Source: Chara braunii (lineage: Eukaryota; Streptophyta; Charophyceae; Charales; Characeae). From it: a stretch of 35,112 nucleotides of DNA. This document shows, piece by piece, positions 28,741 to 35,112 of the stretch (position 1 is the first letter of the stretch; each line of letters begins with the position of its first letter). The position numbers were made by a program, and so were the translations under genes. The stretch is taken from positions 1,237,032 to 1,272,143 of the forward strand of contig BFEA01000308.1 in assembly GCA_003427395.1 (NCBI GenBank), written 5' to 3'. A model generated the notes under the pieces. That model searched no databases and was not told the DNA's origin. It was given only the letters and a program-made list of their open reading frames with translations.

Positions 28741-30085
28741 TGTTACGATCCTGGTCATTCCCAAAGTGCAAACTCACAATGAAAGACAATGTCACCCAAT
28801 TGCAAAAGAAATGAAAGCACTTGCAAAGAGATAGAGACCAAAGAAGAGAGAAAGAAGAAGAAAAAGAAGAAGAAGAAGAAGAAGAAGAAGAAGAAGAAGA
28901 TGTACACCAGCAAGACCAATGACAAATCCCCCTTCTCTCTCCACCTTCCTCCTCCTCCTTCACTTCGCCAATCTTATTCTTCTTCCAATAATAATAATAA
29001 CAATGAGTGGATGAACCAGAATCAATATCCGAAGTTCCCTCTTACTGCTGACATCACAATAGGTCCACCATAGCTATGGCTTCCCCCCCTTCTTCCACCT
29101 CTCACATGCCTAGGCTATGGGGGACTACTGAGGGCCCTGCCCTCCTGTGCAAAGGACAACGCAAACCAGCTATGTCGCTGCTGACTAAGCCGCCATGCCT
29201 GACTCTGCCTCGAGCTTCCTTGGTGCGGCACTACCCCAACTGGGGCCTTCCAGATGCCGCGCCCAACAAGGTGATGAAGATGGTGTCCACCGTAGCCAGG
29301 TAGGTACCTCGCCACTCTCCTCCTTCGCCCCCTTCTTCCTCCTCCTCAAGCTGGGCTGCTCGCCATAGCCAGGCTGAGCGCCCAGCTGCTCTTCTCCTCC
29401 AGGCAGCACTGCACAAGTCCAGTGCTTGGCTCCAGAAGCATGTCACCAATCCTTGCATACCGCAAATGAGGAGGAGCTGCTTGCTCCTCCAGAAGATGTA
29501 GCGGCCTACTGGCCTCTTGGGTGGTGACTTCCCAGGCCGAGTGGCCTCCCAGCAACCGGTACCTCCTCCCTTTCGGAGGGAAACATCATTGCAGGCTCTG
29601 CTATCATCCGGACAGGCCCTAGACTCAGGTTACTTGGACTGGTACCGGCCTACCTCTAACCTACCGCTACTGGGCCTATAAAAATGCCAACTTTTTGTCT
29701 TCTTCTGCTCGGCCTCCAGTATCCGACACTTCTACCACTACTTGAGTGGTACCAGCCTACCTGCTACTCGAGTGTTTTTCCTGCTGCTCTAAGTGTCGCG
29801 GGCCTACCCCCGCTACTTGAGTGTTTTCCCCGCTGCAACCCTCAAAGTCACGGCCACAGGTAAGTACCTGCCCTGCGGGGCCTTTCAACCAACAAGTACC
29901 CTTGCAGGTCACACACACACACTCAGCCGACAAGCACTCAGACAGGCACGCAAACCAGCAGGCACGCACACACACACAGACTTGGAAACCACAGCAGAAT
30001 GCGGGAATCTCAGCAAGGCATCATTCCAGCGGCAAATCCCAGAAATCAGCAGTGTTCTCAGTCTGTGTTTTGGCAGGTCATTACA
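28741..30085 (+). mobile_element. Solo LTR (family shared with 21253-22573)
   Basis: It starts TGTTACGATCCTGG and ends GGTCATTACA. Flanks agcg (28737-28740) and agtg (30086-30089) differ at one base, so a 4-bp target duplication is possible. It has a GAA tract (about 28846-28900), ccaccatagctatgg, a GAA-to-CT-rich section, and an intact TATA-like tataaaaatgcc (about 29679). The donor-like ccag|gtaggt is at 29300-29305 and acag|gtaagt at 29860-29865. The second donor lies about 180 bases downstream of the TATA word, where an LTR transcript would carry it. No coding sequence. Confidence 0.75.
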
Positions 30086-30292
30086 AGTGACTGTAACATT
30101 GAGGACTCAACTGAGTTCGCTCAAATCAAAAACCGCAATCTGAAGCAAAAGCCGATAGCAAGCGAAGTTTCACACATTTGATGCAGAGAAATCATCAATA
30201 TGCTGGCACAGCCGGACAGGTGTGAAATGAAAGTGCCCTGATGAATGGATTTAAAATGCTCGCACTGTCTCACTATCTACGATCCTGCAAGA
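30086..30292. other. No recognisable gene
   Basis: Nothing recognised between the solo LTR and the tandem repeat. Confidence 0.5.
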
Positions 30293-30414
30293 CCGGAGGC
30301 AAAGCAGACGCTGTTGAGCTTCACTCTAGCTCGAACTTGGAGGGAACGGTCTCCTGGGACAATCCGGAGCGAAAGCAGACGCTGTTGGGGTCAACTCTAG
30401 CTCGAACTTGGACA
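30293..30414. repeat. 70-bp tandem duplication
   Basis: ccggaggcaaagcagacgct (30293) and ccggagcgaaagcagacgct (about 30363) head two copies that both continue to tctagctcgaacttgga. They are followed by A-rich low complexity (30417-30446). Confidence 0.85.
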
Positions 30415-30446
30415 GGAAAAAAAAAAAAAAGGAAAAAAAAAAAAAG

Positions 30447-31781
30447 AGATTCATCAGAGACGGAGCGGAAGAAGAGCTCGTGCTAGGTTGATCACTGCGA
30501 GAAATCGACAAGACATACTGAATTAGTTACACATTCATCGGCGACGGAGAATGAAAGATTCAACCAGAAGCAAGGAGGAAGGAAACGCTGCGAGAAATCA
30601 AGAAGACATTGAATTAGTTACACACCGTTAAAACACGTCTTTGACACTGATGTCTTCCTCCGCATTCATCACTGCCATCAAATCCAAGGTTGCAACAACT
30701 TCATGACACACATCAACACAGTTCTCCTCAGCATTCATCACACCTATCAAATCTGACAAAGGCCCAATGAAGCAATGATTTCATGGCACACACATCAACA
30801 ACTTGATGAGAAGGGTAACAACATGAATTACAGGATGCAGCAAAACAAGGATGACAAGGGTAACCTGAGAATGAAGGAGAGTATAATGGACATCAAAAAA
30901 CAAATCAGACCCATCAAGTTGGTTCTCACCCCTAGCACATGAACCTCTACTACCACCAGAGGAAGAGGAAAGAGTTCACCTAACTCTACATCACTGCAGA
31001 GTCATGCTGGGTGGGAGCAGACATAGGAGGCTTACACTCAAAAAGCTGCAGAGCACATACCGCACCATCGATAGACAAAAGAGGGAAGGCCTAAGCGCCC
31101 CCACGTGCCTGCAATGGGTTAATAGATTGATTAATTACTCAGGGGGGGGTTGACGTGGCAGTCTGGTGGAGAAGAGTGCAACTTATCTGCAGAACGAACC
31201 AGGCCCGGCCCATCCCGCCCCCTTTCCCCCCCCCTCCTCTCAGGCTGACATTTGCAGCAGGTTTGGGCATCAGCTATAGCCAAGACGAGCTCGGACAGAG
31301 AGGCAAAGGAGAAGGAGAAGGAGAACAGGAGGCTCTCAGGGAGCATGGACCTGGTCAGGTAGCGCCGACCACCTTCATGCTCCCAGATGAAAACAGCTAC
31401 CAAATAGTATATAAACTATTATAAAGACTTCAATCGTCACTTGATTTCAAATCCTTTCAGCAGTTACAACATCGGGTAAATGACAAAACAAGGAAAGAAC
31501 AGCAAAGATAGGAGAAAAAAACAGGACAATTGAGACAAGAGTATCAAATGGAAACAGTCCAGCTAGAGGAAAGAGAACTTAGCTGTTCAATGATTGCAGC
31601 ACTAATACACAACCGAGCACGGGCAGAGAATTAAAGATATGGAGAACAATCACAGCCTGTGAGGCTGCATGGTACACACATGTACCTGTTTAAAAAATAC
31701 CCCAAATGCACCTCCACACCTTCACCCACCCACCGCCCCCGACACACGCAAAAAAAAAGAACCACCCACGTGCACACGCAT
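30447..31781. other. No gene; short repeats
   Basis: ctgcgagaaatc ... gaattagttacacac occurs twice (about 30496 and 30589). gcattcatcac-gcc/cct-atcaaatc occurs twice (about 30663 and 30733), each followed by catgacacacatcaaca or a close variant. A minus-strand ORF (31131-31403) and its plus-strand counterpart have no recognised domain. Confidence 0.45.

Positions 31782-31849
<68 letters not shown>
31782..31849. repeat. (CA)n microsatellite
   Basis: An uninterrupted CA tract of about 68 bases. ORFs through it are artefacts. Confidence 0.97.
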
Positions 31850-31859
31850 CCAGCCCAGG

Positions 31860-32436
31860 TGTGTGGTCACAACATCTAATGGGACTACCGTATTCCCCCC
31901 GAACATAACGCACCACCATGAAAACGAATGTGTACAAGCTATATTTCCGGCCGGTACAGCCATAATCTGAGCGCATTGCGTTCAGGGGAAGACGGTAGCC
32001 GGACCCATTTGCAGGTTTATCAGGTGGCAGCCCCCTAGTAAATATTACCAATAATTACACCATGTCAACAAACGGTGGCACGTCCTTAAGCCCACAAAAA
32101 AGCGGATGTCGCACAAACACCAACCACACCGCCACAAATCCACCCCTCGCGCCCCCACAATACAGACAATCAACCCAGCTGTGTGGTCACAACATGTGGT
32201 CAGACTAGCCCACCCACCCTTTTAAAGGACGGGCAGATGGTAGCCTTCCAAGAGCCCTTATTATTATCAATTCATTATTACGAAATGCTGGCTAATGATG
32301 ACAAGCCCTTGCACCCTCCTAGACAAAAGTGGATGTCGTTCACACACCCCAACCACACCTCCTCACCTCCACGCCACACACCCCCAATACACACAAACAA
32401 CCTGTCCGGCTCTGTGGTCACNACATTTGCTCAGAC
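31860..32436. repeat. Tandem block repeated three times
   Basis: tgtggtcacaacat occurs at about 31862, 32181 and (with an N) 32413. The second and third are preceded by an equivalent stretch: caaaaaagcggatgtcgcac near 32095 and caaaagtggatgtcgttcac near 32325, both leading into accaaccacacc/accccaaccacacc words. The first and third boxes are followed by a MITE. The second is followed by a stump (gactagcc ... gatggtagcc) that looks like the same MITE mostly deleted. Confidence 0.65.
31886..31997. mobile_element. MITE, 112 bp, terminal inverted repeats
   Basis: Left end taccgtattccccccgaaca, right end gttcaggggaagacggta. The interior gaatgtgtacaagcta is homologous to the element at 13511. Non-coding. 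TA at both edges fits a TA target. Confidence 0.83.
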
Positions 32437-32601
32437 TACCTTCTTCCCCCGANCATAACGCATATGTGTTGCGTTCTATTCAAATACTATTCGAATAGCC
32501 CTGAATTTTNAATACAACGCACATGAGTTCTATTCGATTTTCTTTCAAATTTGAAAAACTTGAATACAATGCATATGCATTATGTTCGGGCGAGGACAGT
32601 A
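32437..32601. mobile_element. MITE (acgcatatgcgt type), 165 bp
   Basis: Left end taccttcttcccccganca, right end tatgttcgggcgaggacagt. Cores acgcatatgtgt and atgcatatgcat flank A/T-rich arms. Two N bases (32453, 32510) lie inside, suggesting ambiguous repeat reads. Non-coding. Confidence 0.78.
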
Positions 32602-33110
32602 GCCAACTCACTTTCCTTTTCGCAGGCTTAAGCAATCGAGTACAGAATACACACGCAAACAAACGATGACAAGCATAAAGGGTATCTGAAGCACAAACGT
32701 GTGCACACCTCTCAATGGTCTGTGCTCTCTNCTGCACNGCTTCCAGCCACATATAATTGGGCTTCACACAGTTCAGCCACCTGCAGGTACGCTGCGCGTC
32801 ACAATATGTTGGCTGGAACCCACCGACACAGTCACAGGNAGCTGCCGGTACAGCGGGTGAGGTCGATTTCACAGAGTGCCACCAGCNCAGGTGAGACCTC
32901 ACATCAGCCAATATAGCTCAACACCACCCATACATCAGCGACCGTATAAATCGCTGATACTACCCCCGATAGCGTAAATCAGCAAGAGGTAAGCAGAAGG
33001 ACTCTGTCTCTCTGGCAATCTGGCAAAAGAGAGAGACACAAACAACAGTGGAGAGGCACACACATCGGCAGACAGATTCAATCTGTTACCATCCACTGTT
33101 GCAAAAGATT
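32602..33110. other. No recognisable gene; cluster of N bases
   Basis: Single N at 32731, 32738, 32839 and 32887. The minus-strand ORF across this region (32911-32480) contains several undetermined residues and runs into the MITE, so it is not supported. Confidence 0.5.
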
Positions 33111-33455
33111 ATTAGGATGGCGTCTGTTCCTGGCCAGAAACAACCGCACAATACAGACAGAAATGTACCTTCAATCCGCAGCTTCAACCTTTCCCATTAT
33201 GAAGTTCTGTTTGTTTGTTTTTTTGCTTTCCTGATGATGATGAACAGAGAACTGCCCAGAAAACTGTTATGCGTTTCTCCTCCCCACTCATTAGGATGGC
33301 CTCTGTTCCTGGCCAGAAACATCCACACAATACAGACAGAAATGTACCTTCAATCCGCAGCTTCAACCTTTCACATTATGAAGTTCTGTTCTTTTTTTTT
33401 TGCTTTCCTGATGATGATGCCCAGAGAACTGTTATGCTTTTCTCCTCCCCAACCA
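33111..33455. repeat. 179-bp tandem duplication
   Basis: attaggatggcgtctgttcc at 33111 and attaggatggcctctgttcc at 33290 head two long copies. They share ggccagaaac, acagacagaaatgtacc, cagcttcaacctttc, attatgaagttctgtt and ctttcctgatgatgatg. The copies differ by few bases and by T-run length. Confidence 0.93.
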
Positions 33456-33544
33456 CACCTGCGCCCCCCTCCGCCCCACCTCTTTGTCATGCCCTCTTCT
33501 TTACAAGTTAACTTTCTTTACCTGTTTGCTTCTCCACTGTCTTT

Positions 33545-34290
33545 CCTTCGTCGTCCACCTTCCACCCCCCCTCCTCCTTCCTCCATCCTCCTTCCTCCTC
33601 CATAGTCCTTCTTCCATCCTCCCTCCACCTAGTCCCTCCATCCTCTCCCCTCCATCCATTGTTATTGTCCTCCTACCTCCTCCTTTGTCGTCCGCCTTCC
33701 ATCCCCCCTCCTCCTCCTTTCTCCATCCTCCCTCCACCTACTCCCTCCATCCTCTCCTCTTCCCTCCATCGTCCTTGACCTCCTCCCTCGTCCTCCTCCT
33801 CCCTCCCTCCTCCCTCCCTCCTCCTCTCTGTCCATTCACCCTCCTCCATCGATAGCCGTCGTCCTCCTCCGTCCTCCTCCCTCTTCCGCCTCCACCCTCC
33901 ATCCTCCTCCCTCTATCGCCGTCGGCGTCCACGCTCCACCCAATGTGCAATCATCGCTGTCCTCCCTCCTGCTCCTCCCTCCATTGTTGCTCGTTTTCTA
34001 TCCATCATCGCTCCCTGATTAATTGATCTATTCATTGATTCTTTCATCATTGATTGATTTCAACTGACTTGTTACCTCTTTTTTCTCGTTTTTTCCGTCT
34101 TCGTCCTAAGTCCTCCCTCCAACCTCCGACCGACCTCCTCCCCCCTGCATCCTCCGGCCTCCTCCATCCATCGTACTCCTTCCTCCTCTTCCTCCCTCCT
34201 CCATCGTCGCCGTTCTCCTTCCTTGTCCTGCCCCCACCCTCCGTCCTCCTCCCCCCTTTGCCCGCCCTCCATCCCCCCCTTGATGTTCGA
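33545..34290. repeat. Pyrimidine-rich (CCTCC)-type low complexity
   Basis: Dense in cctcc, ccatcct and ctccctcc units with interspersed cgtcgt. One longer unit (cctttgtcgtccgccttcca against ccttcgtcgtccaccttcca) is repeated at about 33547 and 33682. Pro/Ser-Leu frames are artefacts. A/T-rich attgattgattt-like sequence lies at 34015-34065. Confidence 0.85.
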
Positions 34291-34374
34291 GTTGTCCTGT
34301 TGAGGGGAAATGTTACGTGTGCTCTTCAGAGATCATGCAATAGTAGTGAGAAAACTCTCGGAATCTTCATCCAG

Positions 34375-34478
34375 ATTGCCCACGTGCGAGTATGATCGGC
34401 GAACGAGCAAGGGCTATGGCAGATGCTGCTGGCTAGTTTCACCGAGTCTTGAACTCTTCATACTCACACGTGGGCAAT
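34375..34478. mobile_element. Small inverted-repeat element, 104 bp
   Basis: Outer 21-base arms (34375-34395 and 34458-34478) are complementary with one mismatch and contain a cacgtg word. The 62-base interior is non-coding. It could be a MITE of another family or a cruciform-forming site. No clear target duplication. Confidence 0.6.
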
Positions 34479-34528
34479 TACAGTGATGTCAGTTTTAGTT
34501 CAGCAAGTGTCGGTGTGAGTGTATGCTC

Positions 34529-34552
34529 AGAGAGAGAGAGAGAGAGAGAGAG
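34529..34552. repeat. (GA)n microsatellite
   Basis: Short pure GA tract. Confidence 0.95.
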
Positions 34553-35056
34553 GCAGTTTTGGATGAATCTGAGAGAAACCACTGTCAATTACATACAGTC
34601 AAGTCGGGTATGCCCTACTTGAGTCTGTCAATTACAGACTAAAGGGGTACATACTAAAGGGGTCATATTAACCTATGAAGATGACGAGAAAGCCATTGAG
34701 AAAGTGGGGTTATACTAAAGGGGTTATCCTTGAGCCTGTCAACCCCCGTACAACAAGCATGCCCTCTCTGAAAATCATGGATTCAAAAAACGAGGGGCAA
34801 AAAAAACAACGTGGATTCAAGAAACTACCTAGTGATGGCAATGCACCATGTGATTAATGATAGCTGGTAATGATAAAAGTTAATTAGGTCGTACTCAGCG
34901 TGGAAAGTACTCACAGAATCGGGCGGTAATTGGGGTCAGGTTCATCCAAACCACGCGATGGCGACGAGATTGACGGCATGGTAGGGGACGCGATGGGATG
35001 CGATGGGATGCGATGACGTGGGATCGATCAGACAGGATAGAGTGGCATAGGAGGAG

Positions 35057-35058
<2 letters not shown>
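34553..35058. other. No gene; short repeats
   Basis: actaaaggggt occurs at about 34638, 34652 and 34713. ttgagtctgtcaa and ttgagcctgtcaa occur at about 34619 and 34730. gggatgcgat recurs in tandem near 34990-35020. Confidence 0.5.

Positions 35059-35112
<54 letters not shown>
35059..35112. repeat. (GT)n microsatellite to window end
   Basis: Pure GT tract of at least 54 bases reaching the end of the window. It may mark a contig or scaffold edge. Confidence 0.95.

Noticed and set aside
27961-28782. Plus-strand ORF of 273 aa with Val/Ala and Gly-Ser repeats
   Set aside because: It is the complement of the Q-rich frame; the minus-strand reading has a more protein-like N-terminus. Not excluded with certainty.
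31659-31970. Thr-His-rich ORFs across the (CA)n tract
   Set aside because: Microsatellite artefact that also includes a MITE.
33484-33855. Pro/Ser-rich ORF in the pyrimidine region
   Set aside because: Low-complexity CCTCC repeats; no start context or domain.

Overview
The window looks like a piece of a large, repeat-rich nuclear genome of a green plant or alga. The reasons are a chromodomain-type Ty3/gypsy retrotransposon, a LINE with a plant-type zinc-binding tail, solo LTRs, palindromic MITEs, and many long (AG)n, (CT)n, (CA)n, (GAA)n and (GGAA)n tracts. No intact cellular gene of known function can be recognised. My impression is a charophyte such as Chara, but the sequence alone does not prove this. 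Isolated N bases and a sequencing-adapter remnant show that it is a draft short-read assembly.

Layout. 1-4.5 kb: microsatellites and an LTR-like repeat, ending at a 38-bp Nextera (Tn5 mosaic end) junction at 4487-4524. A 95-bp copy of the window's first bases lies directly before the junction, so the join is probably artificial. 4.5-7.3 kb: a 48-bp minisatellite, a relic integrase C-terminus/chromodomain, and two LTR-like repeats. 7.57-9.24 kb: a 5'-truncated LINE on the minus strand with poly(A) tail. 9.4-14.9 kb: compound microsatellites, LTR-like repeats, a second LINE 3' end, long GGAA tracts and a MITE. 14.9-19.9 kb: a decayed Ty3/gypsy element on the plus strand in the order gag, protease, RT, RNase H, integrase, chromodomain. 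20.7-23.4 kb: MITE, solo LTR, MITE, LINE 3' end, and an interleaved inverted repeat. 26-30.1 kb: LTR-like repeat, minisatellite, LINE 3' end, a glutamine-rich ORF on the minus strand (the only candidate host exon), and a second solo LTR of the 21-kb family. 30.1-35.1 kb: tandem duplications, two MITEs, pyrimidine-rich low complexity, a 104-bp inverted-repeat element and a terminal (GT)n tract.

The parts do not form a pathway; they record layered transposition. The most useful observations are: (i) four 3' ends of one LINE family; (ii) two same-family solo LTRs, one with a clean target duplication; (iii) a dispersed LTR-like family that repeatedly carries a perfect splice-donor word CAG|GTAAGT; (iv) a MITE family whose palindromic core word differs between copies; and (v) the chimeric assembly junction.
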